Part shown: in pieces, positions 28,237 to 37,488 of the stretch
Position numbering within the stretch: the stretch's first letter is position 1
How the letters are laid out: every line of letters begins with the position of its first letter
Source: Tardiphaga sp. vice304
Lineage (GTDB): Bacteria; Pseudomonadota; Alphaproteobacteria; Rhizobiales; Xanthobacteraceae
Assembly: GCF_007018905.1 (NCBI RefSeq)
Contig: NZ_CP041402.1
Span: 3,150,001-3,214,000, forward strand
Direction of reading: 5' to 3'
DNA length: 64,000 bases
Made by a program: the position numbers and the translations under genes
Notes under the pieces: generated by a model
Seen by the model: only the letters and a program-made list of their open reading frames with translations
What the model was told of the DNA's origin: nothing
Database searches by the model: none

Positions 28237-29409
28237 CTATTCGGCCGGGCGCAAGTGCATCGGCATCACGCGGCGGTTGGCGATGATGCTGAGCGTCAAC
28301 GCCAGTGCGACAGCCGCCACCGCGGCGCCGAGCAATGGCAGATGAGCATAGGACATGCCGGCGTTCAGCGCAGCGCCGCCAATCCAGGCGCCGATGGCGT
28401 TGCCGAGATTGAAGGCGCCCTGGTTCAATGTCGAAGCGAGGTTGGGCGCGTCGGTCGCGGCATCGACCACCCAGATCTGCAGCGGCGAGACCAGCGCGAA
28501 AGCCAGGCCACCCCACAGGACCAGCAGCACCAGCGTCGGCACTGCCGAGTGGATGACGAACGCCAGCAGGATCAGCACCAGCATCACGCCGCCAAAGGCG
28601 CCGATCACGGTGCCCAGCAAATTGCGGTCGGCCAGACGTCCACCGATCAGGTTGCCGATGGTGAGGCCTGAGCCGATCGCCAGCAACGCGCCGGTGACGC
28701 CGTGTGGCGACAGCCCGGTGACCTCTTCGAGCAACGGCGTGATGTAGGTGAACAGGCTGAACATGCTGATGGCTGCGGTGATCGAGATTAGCATCGGCAA
28801 CAGCACCGGCCAGCGGCCGAGCGCGCGGAATTCGCGGGTGAGGCTGCCCGTCGTTCCGGGCAGGCCGGAGGGTACCCAACGGATGATCGCCGCGCCGGCG
28901 ATGAGGCCGATCGCGACCACTGCCCAGAACGCGGAACGCCAGCCGGCTTGCTGTCCCAGCGCGGTGCCGAATGGTACGCCGAGTACATTGGCGAGCGTCA
29001 GCCCGGCGAACATCAGCGAGACCGCCTGCGCGCGCTGCTCGCGCGGCACCAGATCGCGGGCGACCACCGCGCCGATGCCGAAGAACGCGCCGTGCGAGAA
29101 CGCCGTGACGATGCGCGCCGCCATCAGCAGCCAGTAGGTGGGCGCCAGCGCGCAGCCGAAATTGCCGATGATGAAGACGGCCATCAAGGCCAGCAACGCC
29201 GTCTTGCGCGGCAGGCGGGCGGTCGCCATCGCCACCAGCGGCGCGCCGACCACCACGCCCATCGCGTAGCCGGAGACCAGATAGCCGGCCTGCGGGATGG
29301 TCACACCGAAGCTGGTCGCGACATCGGGCAGCAGGCCCATGATGACGAATTCAGTGGTGCCGATGCCGAACGAGGCAGCAGCGAGCGCGAGGATGGGCTT
29401 GGAGATCAT
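28237..29409 (-). CDS. MFS transporter, sugar efflux/arabinose efflux (AraJ-like) family
   Basis: A 390-aa major facilitator protein starting MISKPILALAAASFGIGTTEFVIMGLLPDVATSFG, the typical opening of AraJ/YdhP-type DHA1 transporters. Motif A-like loop RLPRKTALLALM and GHGAFFGIGAV-type segment (SHGAFFGIGAVVARDLVP) are present. ATG 29409 follows GGAA; an upstream TTG start at 29448 is less likely. Probably co-transcribed with the next MFS gene. Confidence 0.9.
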   Translation of the reverse strand: MISKPILALAAASFGIGTTEFVIMGLLPDVATSFGVTIPQAGYLVSGYAMGVVVGAPLVAMATARLPRKTALLALMAVFIIGNFGCALAPTYWLLMAARIVTAFSHGAFFGIGAVVARDLVPREQRAQAVSLMFAGLTLANVLGVPFGTALGQQAGWRSAFWAVVAIGLIAGAAIIRWVPSGLPGTTGSLTREFRALGRWPVLLPMLISITAAISMFSLFTYITPLLEEVTGLSPHGVTGALLAIGSGLTIGNLIGGRLADRNLLGTVIGAFGGVMLVLILLAFVIHSAVPTLVLLVLWGGLAFALVSPLQIWVVDAATDAPNLASTLNQGAFNLGNAIGAWIGGAALNAGMSYAHLPLLGAAVAAVALALTLSIIANRRVMPMHLRPAE

Positions 29410-29603
29410 GCAGGTTCCGACGTGCGAGGCAGTAATGTTGCGGCGCAATATCTGTTAGAAATCGCATGGCGCTCTCGGCTTGGCGAGCGCCGGCAGGGGG
29501 ATGCTGCATTGCGCGGTTCTGTCATCACAATGTCGAAAGCGGTGCGCTCGTCGGCACCGCTGCACCGCCACAGGATTGCCGGCAACGATGATGCGAGTGC
29601 CTG

Positions 29604-30354
29604 ATGTGGACGATGAAACCGTTTGTTGCTGCTGCGTTGGCCGGACTGCTGCTGGCGTTCGCGCCGATCTCGCGCGCGTCGGCGCAATCCGCGGACCTCG
29701 TTTTGTGCGACGGGCTCGCCGCCGATCCGTCCGATCCCGACAGGCCCGCCGACGCTCGCGGCACCGCGGAGATCGCGAAGGCCGACATCGCCACCGCGAT
29801 CAAGTTCTGCCGCACCGCCGGCAGCGGCTTGCGCCGCGCGCTGTATCAGCTCGGCGGCGCCTATGCCGCCAACGGACAGATGACCGAGGCGATGGCGGCA
29901 TGGCGCAAGGCGGCCGACAAGGGCAGCACGTCGGCGATAGTCGAGCTCGGCGTGATGTACGGCACCGGCAACGGTGTCGCCAGAGACGAGGCGCAGGCGC
30001 GAAAACTGTTCGAGCGCGCCGCCGAGGCCGGCAATCCGCGCGGTGTCGCCAATCTCGCCGCGGCGTCCAGTGGTGCGTCGGCCGATCCGGTACGCGGCCG
30101 GGCGCTGTTGGCGAAGGCCGCGGAGACCAATCCGGAGGCGCAATACCAGCTCGGCATGATGCTGGCGGAGGGCTCAGGCGGCCCGAAGGACGAGGTCGGC
30201 GCGCGGCCTGTTCGAGAAGGCGGCGGCGAAAACCTATTACGAGCGTTCCGCGGCGCTCGGCAACGACGAAGCCCGGGCCGCGCTGAAGCGGCTGGAATGC
30301 CCCTACGTGCTGAAGGACAAGCGCGGCAACGTCGTCAGCAATCTGTGCTTCTGA
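29604..30354 (+). pseudogene. Sel1-repeat exported protein, frameshifted and shortened
   Basis: The frame from ATG 29604 encodes a signal peptide (FVAAALAGLLLAFAPISRASAQ) and Sel1/TPR-like repeats (ALYQLGGAYAANGQMTEAMAAWRKAADKGS, then AIVELGVMYGTGNGVARDEAQARKLFERAAEAGNP). At about 30195-30206 the reading frame must shift by one base: the expected continuation ARGLFEKAAAKTYYERSAALGN to CPYVLKDKRGNVVSNLCF lies in another frame, ending at TGA 30352-30354. The unshifted frame gives a meaningless tail to 30434. The joined text FEKAAA-KTYYERS also looks short of about one repeat unit. It is either a true pseudogene or an assembly error. Confidence 0.75.
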
Positions 30355-30408
30355 TAGCACCAGTTTCTGATGTCGAGAGTAGCGCAATGACACGCACCGG
30401 CAGCAGTG

Positions 30409-30433
30409 CACCTCTCTCCACTGGGCAGAGGTG
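30409..30433. repeat. Degenerate copy of the CACCTCT hairpin repeat
   Basis: Arms CACCTCT (30409-30415) and AGAGGTG (30427-30433), related to the hairpins at 3767 and 19796. It lies between the Sel1 pseudogene and the converging amidase gene and may work as a weak terminator. Confidence 0.6.
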
Positions 30434-30462
30434 ACAAAATATCAGCTACACAGTCCTGTATC

Positions 30463-31128
30463 CTACGGCGTTTTGTCGGCTTGGGCGGTTTCGATGTTTG
30501 GCGTGCGGGCAAGACGCGCCAGTTCGCAGCCCTCGCAATAGCGGTGGTCCTTGTAGTCAATCCAGTTGTGCGCGTAGACGCGATTGTCCGGAATGCCGTA
30601 ACGGACCTGCAGCACGCGAACGAGAATGCGCCAGGCGGCGATCTGCGCCTCGGTCGGCGGGCGTCGCACATTCGGATAGTTGCCGACGAATTCGACGCCG
30701 ATCGAGGAGGCATTGTCGACCTGCTGGTAGGTGGCGGCGTTGTCGATGAACTTGTTGTCGTTGCGGTTGCCGTCGCGCAGGTGGTTGGGCACCGCGAACT
30801 CGGCCGCTGACCAGTATACCGTGCCGTCGGTCTCGACCCAGACGGTAACGCCGCGGCGGTCCGGCCGCTGGCTCTGCGCCACCGCGTTGCGCCACGCCGA
30901 GCCGGCCGCGCCCTCGCTCTGGTGCACGACGATGTTGCGCCAGTCGCGCGCGTTCTCCAGCGGCCCCCACGGCACCAGCCAGACGATGTTGAGCCCGGGA
31001 ATATCCGGCGTGCCGCGCGCGCGGGCGCGCGCCTCGAAACTGTCCGGCGCGGGCTTTGCGCTCTGCGCGGCGGCCGGACCGGCCGGCCACAGCAGCGCCA
31101 GCAGCAGGCATGAGACAGGACCCTTCAT
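30463..31128 (-). CDS. N-acetylmuramoyl-L-alanine amidase (Amidase_2/PGRP type)
   Basis: A 221-aa exported enzyme. ATG 31128 gives signal peptide MKGPVSCLLLALLWPAGPAAAQ. The Amidase_2 core has the first zinc His in NIVVHQSEGA, NRNDNKFIDNAATYQQVDNASSIGVEFVGNY in the middle, and YAHNWIDYKDHRYCEGCE at the C-terminus with the second zinc His and Asp/Lys region. It should cleave the amide between MurNAc and the stem peptide in the periplasm. Two Cys (YCEGC) near the end may form a disulfide. Confidence 0.85.
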   Translation of the reverse strand: MKGPVSCLLLALLWPAGPAAAQSAKPAPDSFEARARARGTPDIPGLNIVWLVPWGPLENARDWRNIVVHQSEGAAGSAWRNAVAQSQRPDRRGVTVWVETDGTVYWSAAEFAVPNHLRDGNRNDNKFIDNAATYQQVDNASSIGVEFVGNYPNVRRPPTEAQIAAWRILVRVLQVRYGIPDNRVYAHNWIDYKDHRYCEGCELARLARTPNIETAQADKTP

Positions 31129-31245
31129 GCGCCGAGCGTAGCGCGCAAAGCTGTCCAGGATCTTAGCCGATCGCGCATGCCCCATCATGGGCCGATCGTT
31201 GCAGCTTTTGTGCCACGGTGCCAGCGCGCAACCGTCGCAGCCCGC

Positions 31246-31689
31246 TCAGGCGTTGGTCCACGAGGTAAACAGGGCCGCCTGACCGCGCGGCGTGCCGGCC
31301 TCGTCGATCAATTGCCAGACGGTTCCGCCGTCGATCCAGAACCGCCGCCCGGAACCGGCGATCCGCATACCGCGATAGTCCGAGATGAAACCGTCGCGCG
31401 TGACGGCATTGAGCAGAAGCTGTCGCTCGTCGCGGTTCGGCGCCTCGGCGGACAGCCGCGAGGGCAGGGTGATGAACTCGTCCCAGTCATATTCGAAACA
31501 GGCCTGCGCGGTATTGTTGGCATAGACGAACACCGGATCAGGCGCGGTATTGTGCGCAAGCACCGCGAACGGCGCATCGTTGTGCAGCCACGCGGCGTCG
31601 TGTCCGGCGGCGACCAGCGGCTTGCCGACGGCGCGGGCGTAGCTGGACGCGAGCAGGGCGAAGAACGCGGGGTCTGTAGCAGAAGTCAT
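31246..31689 (-). CDS. MEKHLA-domain protein
   Basis: A 147-aa protein from ATG 31689. It matches the MEKHLA domain, a PAS-related fold: LLASSYARAVGKPLV, DPVFVYANNTAQACFEYDWDEFITLPSRLSAE, and MRIAGSGRRFWIDGGTVWQLIDE. The SAxxxxRxER-like segment (SAEAPNRDERQ) is typical. MEKHLA domains may bind a ligand or protein partner. It starts 10 bp after serA stops on the same strand, so it is probably translated from the serA message. Confidence 0.82.
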   Translation of the reverse strand: MTSATDPAFFALLASSYARAVGKPLVAAGHDAAWLHNDAPFAVLAHNTAPDPVFVYANNTAQACFEYDWDEFITLPSRLSAEAPNRDERQLLLNAVTRDGFISDYRGMRIAGSGRRFWIDGGTVWQLIDEAGTPRGQAALFTSWTNA

Positions 31690-31699
31690 GCGCCGGGCC

Positions 31700-32947
31700 T
31701 TAGTCCGCCTCGTACAGCAGCCGGGCACGGATTGTGCCCTTCACGTTGCGCATTTCCTCAAGCACCTTCTCGGAATCGACGCCACGACCATCGGTTTCCA
31801 ACACCACATAGCCGATGCCGCCGCCGGTCTGCAGGTACTGCGCGGCGATGTTGACGCCGTGCTTGGAGACGATGTCGTTGAGCTTGCCCATCACGCCCGG
31901 CACGTCACCGTGGATGTGGATGAAGCGCGTGCCCGAGGGCCGCGGCGGCAGTTGCACGCCGGGGAAGTTGACCGCGCCGAGCGTCGAGCCGACGTCGGAA
32001 TATTCCACCAGCTTGCGCGTCACTTCGGCGCCGATGCGGTCCTGCGCCTCTTCGGTCGAGCCGCCGATATGCGGCGTCAGGATCACGTTGGGCAGGCCCT
32101 GCAACGGCGTCACGAGCTTGTCGTTATTGGACGCGGGCTCGACCGGGAACACGTCGATGGCGGCACCCGCCAGCTTGCCGGCGCGCATGGCGGTTGCCAG
32201 CGCGTCGAGATCGACGACATGGCCGCGGCTGTTGTTGATCAGGCAGGCGTCGTCCTTCATCAGCGCGATCTCGCGGGCGCCGATCATGCCGGCGGTCTGC
32301 GGCGTCTCCGGCACGTGCAGCGAGACCACGTCGCTGAAGGCCAGCAACTCGTCGAGGCTGGCCGTCGGCTCGGTATTGCCGTGGCGGAGCCGGTCGGTGA
32401 GGTCGAAGAACACGGTCCGCATGCCCATCGACTCGGCGAGATTGGAAAGCTGCGAGCCGATATTGCCGTAGCCGACGATGCCGAGCGTCTTGCCGCGCAA
32501 TTCGCGGCTGCCGTCGGCCGACTTGTCCCAGCCGCCGGCGTGCGCTGCGACCGAGCGCGGCACGATCCGGCGCAGCAGCATCACGATCTCGCCGATGGTC
32601 AGTTCGGCGACGCTGCGGGTATTGGCGAACGGCGCGTTGAACACCGGGATGCCGCGGCGGCGCGCGGCCTCAAGGTCGATCTGGTTGGTGCCGACCGAGA
32701 AGCAGCCGACCGCGAGCAGCCTATCGGCGGCCTCGAGGATGTCGTCGGTGACGTTGCTGCGCGAGCGGATGCCGAGCAGGTGGACGCCCTTCACGGCTTC
32801 CTTCAGCGCCTCCGGCGACAGCGCCTTGGGATGCCGCTCGACAGAAATATAGCCATTGTCGGCGAACATCGCGACGGCGCTGTCGTTGATGCCCTCCAGG
32901 AGCAGGATGCGGATCTTGTCTTTGGGCAGCGAGAGGCGCGTGATCAT
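31700..32947 (-). CDS. serA: D-3-phosphoglycerate dehydrogenase (E. coli SerA type)
   Basis: A 415-aa enzyme of the first step of serine synthesis (3-phosphoglycerate to 3-phosphohydroxypyruvate with NAD). NAD-binding GKTLGIVGYGNIGSQLSNLAESMG, substrate/catalytic block NNSRGHVVDLDAL, catalytic His in LTPHIGGSTEEAQ. The C-terminal ACT domain (FIHIHGDVPGVMGKLNDIVSKHGVNI) suggests serine feedback. Length equals E. coli SerA (410), not the longer type. Start ATG 32947 after AGGA. A MEKHLA gene follows 10 bp later. Confidence 0.95.
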   Translation of the reverse strand: MITRLSLPKDKIRILLLEGINDSAVAMFADNGYISVERHPKALSPEALKEAVKGVHLLGIRSRSNVTDDILEAADRLLAVGCFSVGTNQIDLEAARRRGIPVFNAPFANTRSVAELTIGEIVMLLRRIVPRSVAAHAGGWDKSADGSRELRGKTLGIVGYGNIGSQLSNLAESMGMRTVFFDLTDRLRHGNTEPTASLDELLAFSDVVSLHVPETPQTAGMIGAREIALMKDDACLINNSRGHVVDLDALATAMRAGKLAGAAIDVFPVEPASNNDKLVTPLQGLPNVILTPHIGGSTEEAQDRIGAEVTRKLVEYSDVGSTLGAVNFPGVQLPPRPSGTRFIHIHGDVPGVMGKLNDIVSKHGVNIAAQYLQTGGGIGYVVLETDGRGVDSEKVLEEMRNVKGTIRARLLYEAD

Positions 32948-33128
32948 GGCAGTTATCCTGGCAGCGGCGACCGCGACGCGGTCCGCAGGGCGGCATTGGG
33001 AGGCCACGTGCTTTCATGGCGGGAAGGGATTGGCAAGGGTGCAGAACAATCTGCAGGCATGTGGCCGCCATAAGTCCGCTGCCTGGATTCGACCGTGACC
33101 GATCATCGGGCTGTGCTAGGAATCGCTG

Positions 33129-33623
33129 ATGACCTTTGCCCCGGAAAGCCCCCTCGGCCGGTTGCTGGCCGCCCCGATGCGGCCGGGCAGGCTGACATGG
33201 ATCGGGCTGCGGCCGGCGCGCCGCGCGCCCGTGCTGACGCCGGAGCAGGCCCTGCTGGTCGCAGGCCAGGGTATCGAGGGCGACCGTTACCGCAGCAGCC
33301 ATAACGGTCCGCGGCAGGTGACGCTGATCGCGGCCGAGGATCTGGCGGCAATCGCCGCCTTCCTCGGGCTGGACGCGCTGGCGCCGGAGTTGCTCCGGCG
33401 CAACCTCGTGACCGTCGGCGTCAATATGGCCGCCCTCAAGGGACAACGCCTGCGCATCGGTGCGACGCTGCTCGAGCCCTCGGGCGACTGCGCGCCGTGC
33501 AGCCGGATGGAAGAGGTGCTCGGACCCGGCGGCTACAATGCCGTTCGCGGCCACGGCGGCATTACCGCCCGGGTGATCGAGGGCGGCGAGGTGCGGATCG
33601 GGGACGCGGTGACGCGGGCCTGA
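33129..33623 (+). CDS. MOSC domain protein
   Basis: A 164-aa protein with a MOSC (molybdenum cofactor sulfurase C-terminal) fold: GIEGDRYRSSHNGPRQVTLIAAEDL, ELLRRNLVTVGVNM, then GDCAPCSRMEEVLGPGGYNAVRGHGGI, with the conserved Cys (CAPC) proposed to bind sulfur or the cofactor. YiiM-like members act on N-hydroxylated bases with Moco. ATG 33129. It precedes the truncated haemoglobin gene by 46 bp on the same strand. Confidence 0.88.
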   Translation: MTFAPESPLGRLLAAPMRPGRLTWIGLRPARRAPVLTPEQALLVAGQGIEGDRYRSSHNGPRQVTLIAAEDLAAIAAFLGLDALAPELLRRNLVTVGVNMAALKGQRLRIGATLLEPSGDCAPCSRMEEVLGPGGYNAVRGHGGITARVIEGGEVRIGDAVTRA

Positions 33624-33669
33624 CCTTCCCGCGGTTGTGAAATGGCGCGCTGCCGCCTACATCGGAGGC

Positions 33670-34083
33670 ATGACCGACCCCACTCTTAATGAAGCCCACC
33701 CCGAAATTACCGAAGAATCGATCGCCCTTCTGGTCCGGACCTTCTATGGCCGGGCCCGCGAAGACGCGCTGATCGGCCCGGTTTTCAACGCTGCAGTGTC
33801 GGACTGGGAGCATCACATCGCCCAGATCTCCGATTTCTGGTCTTCGATGCTGCTGAAGACCGGTCGTTATGACGGCCGCCCGATGCGGCCGCATCTGGTG
33901 CTGCCGCTGACCGCGGCGCATTTCGACCGCTGGCTGGCGCTGTTCGAGCCGACCGCCCGGGAGATATTCAGCGCGGACGTGGCCGATGCCTTCATCGAGC
34001 GCGCGCGGCGCATCGCCGATGGTTTCGAGATGGGCATCGCCACCACCCGCGGCGAGATCACCCGGCCGCGGCACAGCGTGTAG
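33670..34083 (+). CDS. Group III truncated haemoglobin
   Basis: A 137-aa protein from ATG 33670, with GGAGG upstream. Group III features are ESIALLVRTFYGRAREDALIGPVFNAAV (helices A-B with the F-Y pair), HHIAQISDFWSSMLL, and RPHLVLPLTAAHFDRWLALFEPTARE, which holds the haem-proximal His. It probably binds oxygen or NO in the cytoplasm under low oxygen or nitrosative stress. Last of three co-directional genes with MOSC upstream and the zinc peptidase 32 bp downstream. Confidence 0.9.
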   Translation: MTDPTLNEAHPEITEESIALLVRTFYGRAREDALIGPVFNAAVSDWEHHIAQISDFWSSMLLKTGRYDGRPMRPHLVLPLTAAHFDRWLALFEPTAREIFSADVADAFIERARRIADGFEMGIATTRGEITRPRHSV

Positions 34084-34115
34084 CATGACCGCGGCCGTTT
34101 CGGCATAGTGCCCGC

Positions 34116-35099
34116 ATGAAGCAACTGAACTGCCCCCATTGCCGCCAAAGAATCGTATTCGAGCAGAGCCCCTGTAGCCATTGCAGAACGCCGGTCAGTT
34201 TCGACAGCGGGTCGTTGCGGATGGTGCGCGGGCGCAACGTGGTGCCGTGCGCCAACCGTGATCTGATCGGCTGCAACTGGTCGGTCCAGGACGGCATGCC
34301 CTATTGCCGCTCCTGCCGGCTGACGCGGACCATTCCGAACCTCGGCTCGGATCGCAATCTGGCGCTGTGGCGCAAGGTCGAGCAGGCCAAGCGGCGGCTG
34401 ACCTATGATCTGATGCGGCTCGAACTGCCGCTGGCGGTGCCTGGCGGTGCGCAGATCGCGTTCGACATCCTGTCGCATGAGACCGCCGGTCACTCGATCA
34501 TGACTGGGCATCTGGCCGGGCTGATCACCATCAACCTGTCGGAGGCCGATGACGCGGTGCGCGAGGCGCGCCGCGCGGCCTTCCGCGAGCCGTATCGCAC
34601 GCTGCTCGGCCACTTCCGCCACGAGGTAGGGCATTTCTACTGGGAGGCGCTGATCGACGAGGCCCAGCTCGGGAACCCGTTCCGGCTGATCTTCGGCGAC
34701 GAGTCCGCCGCCTATGCCGAAGCGCTGGCTGCCTATCACAACCGCGCCGACCGCGGCTGGAACAGCGATGGCTTCATCAGCGAATACGCCACCTCGCATC
34801 CGTGGGAGGACTGGGCGGAGACCTTTGCGCATTTCCTGCACATCGTCTCGACGCTCGATACCGCGTCCTCGCTGCCGCTGTCGCTCGATGCGCGGGCCCG
34901 CCATACGCTGGAGGATCCCTATCTGGAGCGCGACTTCGAGGCGCTGCTGGCGCTGTGGGAACTGGTCGCCTACAGCATGAACGAGCTCAACCGCTCGATG
35001 GGCCTCAGCGACGCCTATCCGTTTGAACTGACGGCGGCGGTGCGCGGCAAGCTGCACTTCGTGCACATGGCAATATTGAAAGCGCGGAACGGCGCGTAG
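34116..35099 (+). CDS. Putative zinc-dependent metallopeptidase (zinc-ribbon N-terminus)
   Basis: A 327-aa protein. It begins with a zinc-ribbon (CPHCRQRI, CSHCRTPV, then CANRD and YCRSCRL) and ends in a gluzincin-like peptidase domain with HFRHEVGHFYWEAL (HExxH type) and a downstream acidic segment EDWAETFAHFLHI as third ligand region. The family is annotated in rhizobia as zinc-binding metallopeptidase of unknown target. No signal peptide, so it should be cytoplasmic. Confidence 0.85.
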   Translation: MKQLNCPHCRQRIVFEQSPCSHCRTPVSFDSGSLRMVRGRNVVPCANRDLIGCNWSVQDGMPYCRSCRLTRTIPNLGSDRNLALWRKVEQAKRRLTYDLMRLELPLAVPGGAQIAFDILSHETAGHSIMTGHLAGLITINLSEADDAVREARRAAFREPYRTLLGHFRHEVGHFYWEALIDEAQLGNPFRLIFGDESAAYAEALAAYHNRADRGWNSDGFISEYATSHPWEDWAETFAHFLHIVSTLDTASSLPLSLDARARHTLEDPYLERDFEALLALWELVAYSMNELNRSMGLSDAYPFELTAAVRGKLHFVHMAILKARNGA

Positions 35100-35107
35100 G
35101 CCGCGCC

Positions 35108-35713
35108 TTAGGCGAGGCCGAGCGAAAACGCGAGCGTGCCGATCGCGGCATGCGACAGGATCACCGGCCAGATGTTGCGCATCCGCAAATAGGCTATGCC
35201 CCAGACCACGCCGACCGCGAAGGTGTTGAGCAGCAACGTCGTGTCGCCATAGGCGATGTGGATCAGCGAGAACACCGCCGAGGAATACAGCACATAGACC
35301 CAGCTGCGGGCCTGCAGGCGGTCGATCATCAGCTTCGGGATCGACCGGCACACCACTTCCTGGCACGGGCTGGAGACCAGCACGTAGAACGGCGCAAAGC
35401 TCAGCCAGACCGGTGGATTGGCGTCGAATGTGAACAGCCGGGTCTGCAACAGCATGACGGCGGCGAGGCCGAGCGTCAGCACCGCGAAGCCGAGCCAGTG
35501 TTCCCGGATCGAGGGCCGGCCGAGGCCGAGTTCGGCCAATGACAGGCCCGAAACGACGCACAGCGCAAGGCACGACGCCGACACGCCGATCAGGGCATAG
35601 CTGCGGTATTCAAACGGCATCAGGCCGAAATGGATGGCGAGGCCGGGGGTAAGCAGCAGCGCCGTGAAGGCCAGCAGCGGTAGCAGCGGGCGCCATTGTC
35701 GCGAATATGTCAT
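35108..35713 (-). CDS. CPBP family intramembrane metalloprotease (CAAX-like)
   Basis: A 201-aa membrane protein with about six helices. Abi/Rce1-type motifs: SPCQEVVCRSIPKL (equivalent of EExxxR), SLIHIAYG (His) and LSHAAIGT (His). The first Glu of EExxxR is Gln here; in Rce1 proteases this Glu activates the catalytic water, but Q-E-xxx-R variants also occur in the superfamily. It could be a protease for a membrane or prenylated protein or a non-catalytic relative. The stop is 8 bp from the metallopeptidase stop (convergent). Confidence 0.85.
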   Translation of the reverse strand: MTYSRQWRPLLPLLAFTALLLTPGLAIHFGLMPFEYRSYALIGVSASCLALCVVSGLSLAELGLGRPSIREHWLGFAVLTLGLAAVMLLQTRLFTFDANPPVWLSFAPFYVLVSSPCQEVVCRSIPKLMIDRLQARSWVYVLYSSAVFSLIHIAYGDTTLLLNTFAVGVVWGIAYLRMRNIWPVILSHAAIGTLAFSLGLA

Positions 35714-35802
35714 AAAACTGTTTAGCGGAATTCATACTGTGCGACCAGCGCGGCGGAGTGCCGCGCTGGTCGCAACTCCGCAAGTTCAGCGCCAGGCGGC
35801 GG

Positions 35803-36774
35803 CTACTCCGGCAACTTGATGTTGGCCTCGACGATGACCTTCTTCCAGAGCGCAATCTGTTCGGTGACGAAGGCGCGGGCCTCGTCCGGCGTGGATCCCA
35901 TCGCGACGATGCCCTGGTCGTCGAGCTTCTTCTTCAGATCGGGATCGGACAGCGCCTTCTTGGCCTCCAGCGAGATGCGGTCGACGATCTCCTTCGGCGT
36001 GCCGGCCGGCGCGATGATCATCGACCAGGTACCGGAAACGAAGTCCGGCACGCCTTGCTCGGTCATGGTCGCCACGTTGGTCGCCGCCGGGACGCGGTCC
36101 TTGGCGGTGACGGCGATCGCCTTGGCATTGCCCGGCGTGACCTGCGACATCAGAGGGCCGATCACGTCGAACATCACGCTGATCTGGCCGCCGACAAGAT
36201 CCTGCAGCGCGCCCGCCGTACCCTTGTAGGGGATGTGCTGCAGATTGATGCCCTCACGGCTCTTCAGCATTTCCATCGTCAGATGCGCCGCCGAGCCGAT
36301 GCCGGAAGAGGCGAAGTTGAGCGTGCCGGGCTTCGCCTTGGCGAGCGCGATCAGCTCCTTCATGTTACTGGCAGGCACCGACGGATGCGCGATCAGGATC
36401 AAGGGGGCCACCGAGGTCAGCGAGACGTAGGTGAAATCCTTCATCGTGTCGTAGGGCAGCTTCGGATTGAGCGTCGGATTGACCGAATGCGCCGCGATCA
36501 CGGTGCCGAAGGTGTAGCCGTCGGGCGCGGCCTTGGCAACGCTGTCGGTGCCGATCGCCGCGTTGGCGCCGGGCTTGTTCTCGATCACGAAGGTCTGACC
36601 CAGGGCTTCGGACATCTTCTGCGAAACCAGCCGCGCCATCAGGTCGGTGTAGCCGCCCGGCGTATAGGGCACCACCATGCGGATCGGCCGGTTCGGCCAG
36701 CCCTGCGCCTGCGCGGAGCCGGCGGTGGCCGTGACGATGGCAAGCGCGCCCATCACGCGGAGAATGCGGTTCAT
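35803..36774 (-). CDS. Tripartite tricarboxylate transporter substrate-binding protein (Bug/TctC family)
   Basis: A 323-aa periplasmic binding protein. Start ATG 36774 after GAGGAAACGAC; signal peptide MNRILRVMGALAIVTATAGSAQAQG. Family blocks: WPNRPIRMVVPYTPGGYTDLMARLV, VIENKPGANAAIGTDSVAKAAPDGYT, GTLNFASSGIGSAAHLTMEML, and the tail PDEARAFVTEQIALWKKVI. It would bind a carboxylate or related small acid for TctAB. No TctA or TctB gene is linked, so it is an orphan binding protein, as is common in this group. Confidence 0.9.
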   Translation of the reverse strand: MNRILRVMGALAIVTATAGSAQAQGWPNRPIRMVVPYTPGGYTDLMARLVSQKMSEALGQTFVIENKPGANAAIGTDSVAKAAPDGYTFGTVIAAHSVNPTLNPKLPYDTMKDFTYVSLTSVAPLILIAHPSVPASNMKELIALAKAKPGTLNFASSGIGSAAHLTMEMLKSREGINLQHIPYKGTAGALQDLVGGQISVMFDVIGPLMSQVTPGNAKAIAVTAKDRVPAATNVATMTEQGVPDFVSGTWSMIIAPAGTPKEIVDRISLEAKKALSDPDLKKKLDDQGIVAMGSTPDEARAFVTEQIALWKKVIVEANIKLPE

Positions 36775-37073
36775 GTCGTTTCCTCGGATGGTGCGATCGT
36801 CAAGGCGGCGGGGAGCTTGCAGCTGCCGCCTTCTGATCCGCACTCGTTATGTCGAGCCTGCCGTGCTGCACCCGTGCGAGGTGCAGATTCCCGCGGGCAG
36901 GCTAGCCCAGGTCGCGGCGGGCAGGGAAGTAGACGAAAGGCCGCCGGTCGGGCGCACCGACTGCCGCCGGATGGAATGTCCGGACTTGGCCCCGCTCATG
37001 CTGCGACATGAATACAGGACGCCTCGCCGGGATGTGACTGGTGCGGGACACGCCGACCCGCTACGGTCGATAG

Positions 37074-37430
37074 ATGCCCCGCCTTCTGTGTCTCTCGCTC
37101 GCTGCCATCCTGACGCTGTCGTCTGTCGTCGCCGACGCCGCTCCCAAGCGGAAGCCGCGGCCGCATAATTACGGCTTCCTGCCGGGCTATCACCAGCCGC
37201 TGAACAATGCCGCGCCCTTGTTCAAGCAGGACGAAGCGGTGCTGCGCAATGCGCGCCGCCCGAAGCGGCCGTGGTACATCACGCCCACGCCGGTCTATTA
37301 CCGCTGGTACGATGGCCAGAAGCGCTATTTCGGCCAGCCCGGCTTCTACCGCGGCCAGTACAATGGCGGCAGCATGGGCCCGTGCTGGACCCAGACGCCG
37401 ATCGGGCCGGTGTGGAACTGCGGGCGATAG
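37074..37430 (+). CDS. Small secreted hypothetical protein
   Basis: A 118-aa protein with signal peptide MPRLLCLSLAAILTLSSVVADA, then a basic, Tyr/Trp/Pro/Gly-rich mature domain (PRPHNYGFLPGYHQPLNN, PTPVYYRWYDGQKRYFGQPG, GPCWTQTPIGPVWNCGR), with two Cys near the end suited to a disulfide. It resembles small rhizobial exported proteins of unknown role. No catalytic motif. Confidence 0.7.
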   Translation: MPRLLCLSLAAILTLSSVVADAAPKRKPRPHNYGFLPGYHQPLNNAAPLFKQDEAVLRNARRPKRPWYITPTPVYYRWYDGQKRYFGQPGFYRGQYNGGSMGPCWTQTPIGPVWNCGR

Positions 37431-37488
37431 GCCTGCGCTACGCTTTTCCGTCTGGAGAGACTTTTTCCCATCCAAAAGCTCTCTCTAA

